Below are positions 1 through 6,376 of a stretch of DNA of 9,520 bases, piece by piece. A model generated the notes under the pieces. That model had not been told where the DNA came from and did not search any database. It was given only the letters and a program-made list of their open reading frames with translations. The position numbers and the translations under genes were made by a program. Every line of letters begins with the position of its first letter. The first letter of the stretch is position 1. Source of the stretch: an uncultured Corynebacterium sp. (lineage in GTDB: Bacteria > Actinomycetota > Actinomycetes > Mycobacteriales > Mycobacteriaceae); NCBI RefSeq assembly GCF_902489365.1, contig NZ_CABTZR010000081.1, positions 1 through 9,520 on the forward strand, given 5' to 3'.

Positions 1-229
1 CCTCCGCGCCGAAGATCCCGGGCCACATATTCTGCGGCAGGCGCCGCCGGCCGGTCATGCGCATGCCGGGCGTGAGATCGCTGATGAGTTCCAGGGAAAA
101 GATTGCAGCCTGAAGGCCCTTCTGAGCGGTTGTCAGTGCGATGCGGCGTGCGAGTTGACGCATGGTGGCCATTGAACCAGCTTTAGCGCGGGCGCGCAGG
201 GAAGACTCAAACCGTGCACGATCGGACAT
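1..229 (-). CDS. Unrecognised protein, N-terminal part only
   Basis: Partial minus-strand gene: the frame is open from ATG at 229-227 to the window edge (76 codons). The visible N-terminus is basic (starts MSDRARFESSLRARAKAG), continues with an Arg/Ala/Leu-rich stretch and a hydrophobic segment around residues 38-52, then a run GRRRLPQN near residue 60. There is no signal peptide and I recognise no family motif. The plus-strand frame opposite it is also open for about 57 codons but has no convincing start, so the minus reading is preferred. It is transcribed divergently from ldh across an 83-bp gap. Further ATG codons lie at residues 20 and 23, so the exact start is uncertain. Confidence 0.5.
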   Translation of the reverse strand, partial: MSDRARFESSLRARAKAGSMATMRQLARRIALTTAQKGLQAAIFSLELISDLTPGMRMTGRRRLPQNMWPGIFGAE

Positions 230-291
230 GAAAATGTGAGATCGGACTACTTATCCTGTGAATTCGGGCGCATAACGAGCAAAATTCGGAC
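220..291. repeat. Four helically phased TCGG-core direct repeats
   Basis: Four related octamers, consensus RWTCGGRC, start at 220, 240, 262 and 284 (GATCGGAC, GATCGGAC, ATTCGGGC, ATTCGGAC). The intervals are 20, 22 and 22 bp, close to two DNA helical turns, so all copies face roughly the same side. They fill the gap between the divergent 1-229 gene and ldh, and the first copy overlaps the start codon of that gene. Direct repeats on one face of the helix are a common layout for cooperative operators. I cannot match the motif to a known corynebacterial regulator, so operator function is inference. Confidence 0.35.
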
Positions 292-299
292 ATTAGGGG

Positions 300-305
300 C
301 ACAAT
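300..305 (+). promoter_or_regulatory. Possible -10 element for ldh
   Basis: CACAAT lies 7 bases before the ldh ATG at 313, agreeing with a TANAAT-type -10 except at the first base, so transcription could begin at or near the start codon. The alternative is a normal Shine-Dalgarno start: AGGGG occurs at 295-299 (13 bases away, rather far) and at 306-310 (2 bases away, too close). Neither spacing is good, which is why a leaderless start is considered. Confidence 0.25.
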
Positions 306-312
306 AGGGGAC

Positions 313-1260
313 ATGGGAAATCATGTTGGAAACAAAGTAGTACTCATCGGCGCTGGCGACGTTGGAGTTGCTTACGCCTACGCTCTGGTCAACCAGGGCA
401 CTGTTGACCACCTGGCCATCATCGACATCGACGAAAAGAAGCTCGAAGGCAACGTCATGGACCTCAACCATGGCGTCGTTTGGGCCCCGTCCCGTACCCG
501 CGTGACCAAGGGCACCTACGAAGACTGCAAGGACGCCTCCATGGTCGTCATCTGTGCCGGTGCTGCGCAGAAGCCTGGTGAGACCCGCCTGCAGCTCGTG
601 GACAAGAACGTCAATATCATGAACTCCATCGTGGCGGACGTCATGAAGAATGACTTCGACGGCATCTTCCTGGTCGCTTCCAACCCGGTGGACTTGCTGA
701 CCTATGCAGTGTGGAAGGCCTCGGGCTTCCCGCACGAGCGCGTCATCGGCTCCGGTACCGTCCTGGATTCGGCCCGCTACCGCTACATGCTCTCTGAGAT
801 GGATGACGTGGCTCCGACCTCCGTCCACGCCTACATCATCGGTGAGCACGGTGACTCCGAGCTGCCGGTCGTCTCCTCCGCCAACATCGCAGGTGTCTCC
901 CTGTCCCACCGTTCTGAGAAGGACCCGGGCTACAACGAGCGCATCGAGAAGATCTTCGAGGACACCCGCGACGCCGCCTACCACATCATCGATGCCAAGG
1001 GCTCCACCTCCTACGGCATCGGCATGGCCCTGGCCCGCATCACCCGCGCAGTCATCCAGAACCAGGCCGTTGCGCTGCCGGTCTCTGCCTACCTGCAGGG
1101 CGAGTACGGCCACGAGGATGTCTTCATCGGCACCCCGGCCATCGTTGACCGCTCCGGCGTCAACCGCGTTATCGAGCTGGCCCTCGATGACCACGAGAAG
1201 GAGCGCTTTGAGAACTCCTTCAACACGCTCAACACCATCAAGGAAGAAATCTTCGGCTAG
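313..1260 (+). CDS. ldh: L-lactate dehydrogenase (NAD-dependent)
   Basis: Cytosolic enzyme that reduces pyruvate to L-lactate with NADH; in corynebacteria it regenerates NAD under oxygen limitation. At 315 aa it has normal LDH length. Visible motifs: the Rossmann nucleotide-binding loop GAGDVG at residues 13-18 followed by AYAYAL; IDIDEKKLEGNVMDLNHG after the second strand, with the acidic residue that binds the adenosine ribose; ETRLQL around residue 95, the mobile substrate loop with its catalytic arginine; VASNPVD near 121-127; and IGEHGDSE near 176-183 with the active-site histidine. The sequence is very close to C. glutamicum LdhA as remembered. ATG at 313 places MGNHVGNK in register with that protein's N-terminus. 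It is the first gene of a probable ldh-glpQ-DUF5926 unit, and its TAG stop shares its last base with the next start. No frameshift or missing key residue is seen. Confidence 0.97.
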   Translation: MGNHVGNKVVLIGAGDVGVAYAYALVNQGTVDHLAIIDIDEKKLEGNVMDLNHGVVWAPSRTRVTKGTYEDCKDASMVVICAGAAQKPGETRLQLVDKNVNIMNSIVADVMKNDFDGIFLVASNPVDLLTYAVWKASGFPHERVIGSGTVLDSARYRYMLSEMDDVAPTSVHAYIIGEHGDSELPVVSSANIAGVSLSHRSEKDPGYNERIEKIFEDTRDAAYHIIDAKGSTSYGIGMALARITRAVIQNQAVALPVSAYLQGEYGHEDVFIGTPAIVDRSGVNRVIELALDDHEKERFENSFNTLNTIKEEIFG

Positions 1261-1964
1261 TGAAGATCGTCGCCCACAGGGGATACTCCGGGAAATATCC
1301 GGAGCTATCCTCTCTTGCCTTTGAGAAAGCGCTCGAGCTTCCCATTCACGGTATCGAGTGCGATATCCGCCTGAGCAGCGATGGCAAGGTGGTGGTTCAC
1401 CACGACCCCACCCTGGACCGCACCACGAACGGCTCAGGGCGAGTGTCTCGCATGCCCTGGGAGGAGCTTCGCCGCCTGAAGATTGGTGGCGGCCAGCGCA
1501 TGCTGCTTCTCGACGAGCTCCTTGAGATGCTCGGGGATAAGAAGCACCACCTCTACATTGAGACCAAGCACCCCTCGGGGCAGGGCGACATCCTTGAAGA
1601 ACAGATGGTGCTGCGGCTGCGCTACGCAGGACTTCTCGACGACCCCCGGATCCACATGATTTCCTTTTCCCACCGGGCTATTCGTCGAATGGCGGCGCTT
1701 GCCCCGCACGTCGACCGCATCTACCTGCGCCGCGATTGGGAGCGCCACTTCAACCTCCCAGATATCCTGTTATCGCAGCCCACGGGCTTAGGCATGTCGT
1801 TGTTGCGCGGCAAGCTCCAACCAGGTGCCATTGGCGCGCACGGCTTGCCCACCTACATGTGGACCATCGATAAACCCGAGGATATGAAGTGGGCATGGGC
1901 CAACGGGGTGGATATTCTCGCCACGAACCAACCGGAAGTGGCCCTGCATGCCATTGAGCTGTAA
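1260..1964 (+). CDS. glpQ: Glycerophosphodiester phosphodiesterase
   Basis: GDPD-family enzyme that hydrolyses glycerophosphodiesters (deacylated phospholipids) to sn-glycerol-3-phosphate and an alcohol. The expected TIM-barrel active-site residues are present: HRG at 6-8, ECD at 33-35 (metal ligands E33 and D35), HHDP at 47-50 (catalytic H48) followed by TLDRTTNG, and ETK at 101-103 (third metal ligand E101). At 234 aa it is a compact member. There is no signal peptide, so it should be cytosolic. The usual PENT motif after HRG reads PELS here; those residues are not catalytic. The start is GTG at 1260, sharing its G with the ldh TAG stop, and the next residues KIVAHRG leave no room for a later start, so termination-reinitiation coupling is likely. 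By position it resembles the glpQ1 gene near ldhA in C. glutamicum; the symbol rests on family and context. Confidence 0.92.
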   Translation: MKIVAHRGYSGKYPELSSLAFEKALELPIHGIECDIRLSSDGKVVVHHDPTLDRTTNGSGRVSRMPWEELRRLKIGGGQRMLLLDELLEMLGDKKHHLYIETKHPSGQGDILEEQMVLRLRYAGLLDDPRIHMISFSHRAIRRMAALAPHVDRIYLRRDWERHFNLPDILLSQPTGLGMSLLRGKLQPGAIGAHGLPTYMWTIDKPEDMKWAWANGVDILATNQPEVALHAIEL

Positions 1965-1972
1965 TGAACAGG

Positions 1973-1978
1973 TAAGTT
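1973..1978 (+). promoter_or_regulatory. Possible -10 element, DUF5926 gene
   Basis: TAAGTT ends 7 bases before the ATG at 1986, fitting TANNNT and the leaderless spacing of other genes here. It lies in the 21-bp gap after the phosphodiesterase stop codon. An AGG at 1970-1972 is 13 bases from the ATG, too far for a good ribosome-binding site, but it would serve a TTG start at 1977. An internal promoter inside the ldh unit is therefore possible but unproven. Confidence 0.3.
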
Positions 1979-1985
1979 GTTCAGT

Positions 1986-2915
1986 ATGGCCAAGAAGAAA
2001 AAGAAGAACGAACAGCTGCCGGAGGGCATGTCCCGCCGCCAAGCTAAGCTCGCTGCCCGCGCCGCCGAGCGCGCTGCCCTGGAAAAGGATCCCCGCCCCT
2101 TCGGTGGGCTCGTCGCTGAGGCTAGCCTCGTCGCCCTGCAGGAATTTGTTCCTTCCGCAACGGCGAAGCTGTCCGTCAAGGGCTTTGACAAGGACGTTTA
2201 CGTCGCTACCGTGCTGCCCGGTGCTACCGCGGCGCTCATTCGTGATGAGGAATCCGGTGGTGAGGCCTTCGTGGGCCTGCAGGTGCAGTCCCACACGCAC
2301 AACCCGGGCCGTGACCTGGCTTTCGCCCTGAACTGGGTGAAGAACAACGCGCCGGGCTCCACCCTTGAGTCCACCGCCGCCGATGGCTCCCAGCCGGAGC
2401 TCAAGGAGCTGCTGGAGGAGGACGCCGAGCTCGACATCAACGTCTACCAGGACTTCGCATGGTGGATGCCGGAGGGCGCGCAGGTCCCGCCGCAGATGGC
2501 GCAGGCTCTGCAGCGCGCCAACGATTCCGTCATCGAGTCCTACCAGGTAGGCCAGGAGGCTGAGGGCTTTATTGGTACCGCTTTCTGGGCTAACGCCGGT
2601 GGCGGCAAGGCCCACATCCGCTGGGTCCGCCCGTGCGATGACGAGAATGCTTTCCTCAATGCGCTGGCACGCGTGGCTGCTCGCGGTGAGCTCAACCTGG
2701 GCGAGAACACCAAGTTCGCCGGTGTCTTCCGTACCCACGGCCTGATCGCCCCGGTCTTTGACCTCGACCCTGAGGTCGCGCACGACTCCTACGAGGCCGA
2801 GCTGTCTCGCGTGAACAAGGCGCTGGAGGAAGAGATCTCCAACGACGCTAACCTCGACGCCGATGAGCGCAAGCAGCTGCAGAACATCAAGTCCCGTCAG
2901 GTGACGTTGCGCTAG
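1986..2915 (+). CDS. DUF5926 family protein, unknown function
   Basis: A 309-aa soluble protein with no signal peptide or membrane segment. The N-terminus is strongly basic, with five lysines at residues 3-7, then PEGMSRRQAKLAARAAERAA (about 12-31), likely one amphipathic helix, followed by DPRPFGGL. The remainder is a mixed alpha/beta domain containing WWMPEG near residue 155, a Gly-rich GGGK loop near 204 and a charged, probably helical C-terminus. This matches the actinobacterial DUF5926 family as I know it. Members are sometimes named SecA or topoisomerase-related in databases, and nothing here supports that. ATG at 1986 gives the usual MAKKKK start; an in-frame TTG at 1977 would add three residues and is less likely. 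It is the last gene before a strong terminator, 21 bp after the phosphodiesterase gene. Function is unknown; the basic N-terminus might bind nucleic acid or ribosomes (inference only). Confidence 0.88.
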   Translation: MAKKKKKNEQLPEGMSRRQAKLAARAAERAALEKDPRPFGGLVAEASLVALQEFVPSATAKLSVKGFDKDVYVATVLPGATAALIRDEESGGEAFVGLQVQSHTHNPGRDLAFALNWVKNNAPGSTLESTAADGSQPELKELLEEDAELDINVYQDFAWWMPEGAQVPPQMAQALQRANDSVIESYQVGQEAEGFIGTAFWANAGGGKAHIRWVRPCDDENAFLNALARVAARGELNLGENTKFAGVFRTHGLIAPVFDLDPEVAHDSYEAELSRVNKALEEEISNDANLDADERKQLQNIKSRQVTLR

Positions 2916-2952
2916 TACCTTGGTGCCTTCGCCCCGAGGCGTGGGTACGAAA

Positions 2953-3002
2953 CGATCAAATAAGGCTCCAAAACCTTGTGGTTTTGGAGCCTTATTTGAT
3001 CG
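2953..3002. terminator. Bidirectional intrinsic terminator, perfect 23-bp stem
   Basis: Inverted repeat with arms 2953-2975 and 2980-3002, 23 of 23 bases paired, and a 4-base loop TTGT. The GC-rich core GGCTCC...GGAGCC is flanked by AAATAA on one side and TTATTT on the other, so each strand has a short T-rich stretch after the core. It lies between the convergent DUF5926 gene (stop 2915) and the LCP-family gene (stop at 3020 on the minus strand), so one element can end both transcripts. There is no long separate U-tract outside the full stem. Confidence 0.88.
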
Positions 3003-3019
3003 AAACGACCGGCCGAGTC

Positions 3020-4411
3020 TTAGCGCAGGGAGTCCCAGAGGGCTTGGGCCTCGGCGTCATCCCAGAGGACAACATTGCCCACGACCGTGTCCTGGAAGCC
3101 GCCGATCGGCACAGTCTTTGTCTCCACGCCCGAGGCCATTGACAGCGCCACGCGGGCAAGGTGCCAGACGTGGTCCTTCTCGTTGACGATGAAGGAATCT
3201 GCGGTGTGGTTGACCAAGGAGACGGCCTTGAAGGGGTTGCCGATGGTGGAGAAGGACGTTGCCTTATCCAACAGCGCGGCGAAGAACTCGCGCTGGCGCT
3301 CGACGCGGTCCAAGTCACCCATCGCGGTAGCGCGAGTGCGCACGTAGCCGAGGGCATCCGGGCCCCGGAGCTTCTGGCATCCCGCCTGAAGGTCGATGCC
3401 GGCGAGCGGATCGTTGATGGGCTCCTTGACGCAAATCTCCACGCCGCCGACGGAATCCACCACGTTGGCTAAGCCACCCATGCCGATCTCCGCATAGTGA
3501 TCGATGTGGAGGCCGGTGGCTTGTTCCACGGTGTGGGTCAGCAGCTGCGGCCCACCGTAGGTGAAGGCGGCGTTGACCTTGTCCATACCGAAGCCGGGCA
3601 CATCGACGTAGCTATCGCGCGGAATGGAGACCAGCTGGGCCTTTCCGGATGTGGGAATGTGCAGAAGCATGATGGTGTCGGTGCGGCCAACTCCTACGTC
3701 ACCGCCGGTGCCCAGCTCGGCCTGCTGTTCTTCGGTCAGGCCTTGGCGTGAGTCCGAGCCCACCAGCAGCCAGTTCGTCCCGGAGGTCTGTGCTACCTGC
3801 TCGGTGGGCAGGGCGTCGATGCGGGTCAGACGCGAATCCGTCCACAAGGTGAAGGCCACCATGAAGACGAGGGCGATGACGATGAGCCAGCCCAGGCAAC
3901 CGAAGACCTGCTTGGCCGGGTTGACCTTCTTGCGGCGGCTATGCGGGCGCCGAGCAGGACGCCCGCGGGACGCAGTCTGTGGGGAGTAGCTGCGCGGCGG
4001 TGCGTCGGGGCTTCGCCGGTATGCGCCGACGGCAGGTTCCCGGGCGGGCATGCTCTGCCGGGGCGCCGGGCGCGGCGATGCCTGCTGAGCCATATAAGCT
4101 TCGACGTCGAAGCGAGTTTCCTCCGGACGCGAGCGCTGCGCACCGGGGCGCTGAGAGCGAGAAGAGTGCGTGGGATTAGCTCGCTGCCCGGAGGGGCGGC
4201 GACGCACCGGGCGTCCGTAACGATCCCGCAGGGGCTGCCCGTCAGCGCCAAGGACAAACTCACCGGCATCCTGCCCGGCAGCATGCGCACCGCGCGGGCG
4301 ATCCGGGCCGTGAGGGTGGGCAGGGCCAGTGGCACCCGCGCGGCGGGAATCGCCGTGGGGACCGCCAGCGCGGCGGGAATCGCGCTCTGGATCGCGTCCT
4401 TGGTAGGTCAT
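3020..4411 (-). CDS. lcpB: LytR-CpsA-Psr (LCP) cell-wall polymer ligase
   Basis: Membrane-anchored LCP phosphotransferase of 463 aa. Such enzymes transfer polyprenyl-linked glycopolymers (arabinogalactan in Corynebacteriales) to peptidoglycan on the outer face of the membrane. Order of parts: Arg/Pro/Gly-rich disordered cytoplasmic region (about 1-165), one membrane helix (about 168-190), then the LCP domain with GSDSR (218-222), GRTDT (243-247), SIPRDS (262-267), KVNAAF (278-283), RTR (358-360) and the DLDRxxRQ segment near 366-374. These carry the Arg/Asp residues that bind the lipid pyrophosphate and metal. Cys327 and Cys345 could form the disulfide known in actinobacterial LCPs. It ends soon after the LCP domain, with no LytR_C domain. 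ATG 4411 is chosen over GTG 4420 because a -10 hexamer overlaps the GTG. It lies 91 bp downstream of the CPBP gene. The name lcpB rests on recalled synteny with C. glutamicum cg3210. Confidence 0.93.
   Translation of the reverse strand: MTYQGRDPERDSRRAGGPHGDSRRAGATGPAHPHGPDRPRGAHAAGQDAGEFVLGADGQPLRDRYGRPVRRRPSGQRANPTHSSRSQRPGAQRSRPEETRFDVEAYMAQQASPRPAPRQSMPAREPAVGAYRRSPDAPPRSYSPQTASRGRPARRPHSRRKKVNPAKQVFGCLGWLIVIALVFMVAFTLWTDSRLTRIDALPTEQVAQTSGTNWLLVGSDSRQGLTEEQQAELGTGGDVGVGRTDTIMLLHIPTSGKAQLVSIPRDSYVDVPGFGMDKVNAAFTYGGPQLLTHTVEQATGLHIDHYAEIGMGGLANVVDSVGGVEICVKEPINDPLAGIDLQAGCQKLRGPDALGYVRTRATAMGDLDRVERQREFFAALLDKATSFSTIGNPFKAVSLVNHTADSFIVNEKDHVWHLARVALSMASGVETKTVPIGGFQDTVVGNVVLWDDAEAQALWDSLR
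4338..4383 (-). repeat. Short tandem repeat inside the LCP gene
   Basis: A 16-base unit, GCGCGGCGGGAATCGC on the plus strand, occurs at 4338-4353 and again at 4368-4383, exactly 30 bases apart. In the LCP protein this is a 10-residue repeat with DSRRAG twice near the N-terminus (about residues 11-26 from the ATG). It sits in low-complexity, disordered sequence, where slippage-driven copy change is plausible and would stay in frame. Confidence 0.75.
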
Positions 4412-4418
4412 GGGGAAC

Positions 4419-4424
4419 ACTGTA
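4419..4424 (-). promoter_or_regulatory. Predicted -10 element of the LCP gene
   Basis: On the minus strand TACAGT (full TANANT match) lies 7 bases before the ATG at 4411. That spacing would put the transcript's first base at or next to the start codon. No ribosome-binding site precedes the ATG, which supports a leaderless mRNA. The element lies in the 91-bp gap after the CPBP gene, so the LCP gene probably has its own promoter in addition to any readthrough. Confidence 0.5.
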
Positions 4425-4502
4425 CCGCGAAATCACTTCCGCCCCACTTTTCACACAGGGCGCGGTCGTGGTCTTTGTGATGCTATGAACTCTGGCCCGT
4501 GC

Positions 4503-5201
4503 TTAAGCACCGAAGAGCAGTGCGTAGCCCACGAAAGCGACGGCGTCGATCAGAAAATGCGCGATGACCAGCGGCCACACCTTTCCCGTGCGGTGGAAGT
4601 ACCAGCCATAGAGCACACCCATGATGATATTGCCGAAGCCCGCGGAAACACCCTGGTAGAGGTGATAGGAGCCGCGCAGGATGGAGGAAGCAGCCAGCGT
4701 TGCGGGCAGGGCCCACCCAGACTGCTTGAGCCTGGTCATGAACCAGTACACCACCACCAGCTCCTCCGCCCACGCGTTGGCGAAGGACTTAATCAGCAGC
4801 ACCGGGATCTCAATCCACGTATCGAACGCTCCCGGCACGACCTCCTTGGTCCAACCGAAGTGCAGCGCCACGTAATACAGCACCAACCCCGGCAGACCAA
4901 TGACTGCCGCTAGCGCTGCGCCGTGGACACCATCCCGCCACCGCGGGCGGGGCGGGAAGGAGATTAAATAAAGAGCAAGCGCTCCCCAAGCAAATAACAC
5001 GGCGGCGCTGCACAGCTGGAAGGCAAGGTCTAGCAGCGTCGTCGCCGACTGCGAAGAGTTGATGGTGACCGATTGCTCGTTGAGCGGGGCGGGATTGAGC
5101 AGGGAATCGGTCAGCCGCAGCGCGGCGCGCACGCCCGAGACACCAAAAGTGATGGTGAGGACGATGAGGATTTCCGCGCGCAGGCGTGAGCGCGCGGTCA
5201 T
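4503..5201 (-). CDS. CPBP family intramembrane glutamic endopeptidase
   Basis: A 232-aa multi-pass membrane protein of the CPBP (Abi/Rce1-like) family; relatives cleave prenylated or membrane-embedded substrates or act in bacteriocin immunity. Hydrophobic segments lie at about 10-28, 55-81, 93-113, 165-175, 186-200 and 208-230. The family motifs cluster in the C-terminal half: EE at 146-147 in AWAEELVVVYW with TRL downstream (R157), ILRGSYH with H180, and IAHFLID with H215 and D219. These are the predicted catalytic glutamates and metal/water-binding residues. ATG 5201 overlaps the amidase stop codon (ATGA), so translation is probably coupled to the amidase. The substrate is unknown. Its neighbour encodes a cell-wall LCP protein, which might hint at an envelope role, but that is inference. 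Confidence 0.88.
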   Translation of the reverse strand: MTARSRLRAEILIVLTITFGVSGVRAALRLTDSLLNPAPLNEQSVTINSSQSATTLLDLAFQLCSAAVLFAWGALALYLISFPPRPRWRDGVHGAALAAVIGLPGLVLYYVALHFGWTKEVVPGAFDTWIEIPVLLIKSFANAWAEELVVVYWFMTRLKQSGWALPATLAASSILRGSYHLYQGVSAGFGNIIMGVLYGWYFHRTGKVWPLVIAHFLIDAVAFVGYALLFGA

Positions 5202-6343
5202 GGGTGAAGCACCTGGGCGAGGCCGAGAAGGGAGGCGTCGTCAAGCGTGATTGAACCCAACTGCACGCCCACGGGCAGGTGATCGCGCACCGGCCAGGGC
5301 ACAGAAATAGCGGGCAACTGCGCCACGTTGAACAACGATCCCCACGGCGACCACCGCGTTTGCTCATCAAAGTTGGCCTGGTGCTCCAACTCCAGGAAGT
5401 GCCCACGACGGGGCGGATCGAAGGCCAGCATGGGGCTCAAGATGGCGTCGACTTCCCACTCTTGTGCCAGCATTTCCGGCAGCTGCGCGGCGTGGGTGCG
5501 GGCCGCGACAAATTCGGAGTCCGTGACGCGGCGGCCCTTCGCGCGGATCCACTCCGCGTAACCCTCCGCGAAGTCAAGGCGGGCCAGCCGGCGGCTAAAG
5601 ATGTGCTGGAAGGCCTCAAAGGTGCGGGCGGCTTGGGAATAAGGAGTAATGGCAACGGTTTCGAACCCCGCCCCTTCAAAGGTGGCGGTGGCCTCTGCGA
5701 CCGCGCGCAGCATGTGCGGGGCTACCTCGGCTTGAGCGAAGAGGGGATCCGTCAGCACGCCGATGCGGGCGCGCCGGGCACGCGGGTTAAGGCCGTGCAG
5801 AGTTGCGGTATCGGCGATGCTGCGCGTGATGAACCCCTGCACCGAGAGGTCCTCGCCGCCGGGCTTGAACCCGACGACGCCGCAGGCGGCAGCCGGCACG
5901 CGAATGGAGCCTCCGCCGTCGGAGGCATGCGCAGCGCGCAGCAGACCCCGCGCCACCTGGACCGCCGCTCCGCCGGAGGAACCGCCCGGCGTATGGCCCG
6001 GGTAGAGCGGATTATCCGGGTGCGCCAGGCCGACAGGTTCGGTGTCCACGCGCAGGCCCAGCTCGGGCGCGGCGGATTTGCCGACGACGAGCGCGCCGGC
6101 GTCGATAAGCTCCTGCACGAAAGGATCGGTCTCCTCTGCCACGTAGGCGCGCTCGGCATGACCGAGCGTAGTGGGCATGCCGGCGACGTCATTGAGGTCC
6201 TTGACCGAGAGAATCCAGCCGCTCAAGCGCCCGTGCGCCTGCGGCCGGCGCTCCAGATCGATGTGCGTGAAACCGTGCTCCTCGGGGCTTAGCCCCGCAA
6301 GATCCTCGCGCAGTTTCTCCAGGGTGAACTCGCTAACGTCCAT
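5198..6343 (-). CDS. Amidase-signature family hydrolase
   Basis: A 381-aa Ser-cisSer-Lys amidase. The triad is visible: K48 in ILSVKD, the cis-serine in GGSSGG (120-125), and the nucleophile S146 in SDGGGSIRVP, followed by GFKPGG at 158-163. The family hydrolyses carboxamides to acid and ammonia; the substrate cannot be read from sequence. It is clearly shorter than typical 450-500 aa amidases. After GFKP the segment leading to RSIADTATL is compressed and the C-terminal half is reduced, but the reading frame is intact. There is no GatB/GatC partner and the length is wrong for GatA. ATG 6343 gives MDVSEFTLEKL. The frame stays open further upstream but would run antisense through pheA, and a -10 hexamer sits 8 bases before this ATG. 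It overlaps the CPBP gene by 4 bases. Confidence 0.92.
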   Translation of the reverse strand: MDVSEFTLEKLREDLAGLSPEEHGFTHIDLERRPQAHGRLSGWILSVKDLNDVAGMPTTLGHAERAYVAEETDPFVQELIDAGALVVGKSAAPELGLRVDTEPVGLAHPDNPLYPGHTPGGSSGGAAVQVARGLLRAAHASDGGGSIRVPAAACGVVGFKPGGEDLSVQGFITRSIADTATLHGLNPRARRARIGVLTDPLFAQAEVAPHMLRAVAEATATFEGAGFETVAITPYSQAARTFEAFQHIFSRRLARLDFAEGYAEWIRAKGRRVTDSEFVAARTHAAQLPEMLAQEWEVDAILSPMLAFDPPRRGHFLELEHQANFDEQTRWSPWGSLFNVAQLPAISVPWPVRDHLPVGVQLGSITLDDASLLGLAQVLHP

Positions 6344-6351
6344 GGCGGCCC

Positions 6352-6357
6352 AGTCTA
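6352..6357 (-). promoter_or_regulatory. Predicted -10 element of the amidase gene
   Basis: On the minus strand TAGACT (TANANT match) ends 8 bases before the amidase ATG at 6343, with no ribosome-binding site between, predicting a leaderless mRNA. A -35 with 17-bp spacing would fall at 6375-6380, inside the pheA start codon, and reads TCATGC, a poor match. It is back-to-back with the pheA -10 only 6 bp away. Confidence 0.5.
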
Positions 6358-6363
6358 GTGGGC

Positions 6364-6369
6364 TAAGGT
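6364..6369 (+). promoter_or_regulatory. Predicted -10 element of pheA
   Basis: TAAGGT lies 7 bases before the pheA ATG at 6377, fitting TANNNT and a leaderless start. The only alternative is an AAGG (6365-6368) inside the same hexamer acting as a weak ribosome-binding site 8 bases from the ATG. Since just 33 bp separate pheA from the divergent amidase, a conventional promoter plus leader would have to begin inside the amidase gene. Confidence 0.5.
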
Positions 6370-6376
6370 TGCCTGC

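Noticed and set aside
235..261. Two TGTGA half-sites (235-239 and 257-261) upstream of ldh as a GlxR/CRP site
   Set aside because: Neither has the matching TCACA half at the required spacing; the halves are in the same orientation.
247..1194. 315-codon open frame antisense to ldh
   Set aside because: It lies opposite a confidently identified ldh; its Val/Asp/Gly-rich composition is the mirror of ldh codon bias, with no family motif.
4409..4420. GTG at 4420 as LCP start
   Set aside because: It would overlap the predicted -10 hexamer and has no ribosome-binding site; ATG 4411 fits better and differs by only three residues.
3941..4480. Plus-strand open frames over the LCP gene N-terminus
   Set aside because: Arg/Ala/Gly-rich shadows of the low-complexity LCP coding sequence, without recognisable domains.
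4412..4502. 91-bp gap between the CPBP and LCP genes as a site for a small RNA or terminator
   Set aside because: Beyond the LCP -10 element, no stable hairpin, T-tract or small open frame with a ribosome-binding site is visible.
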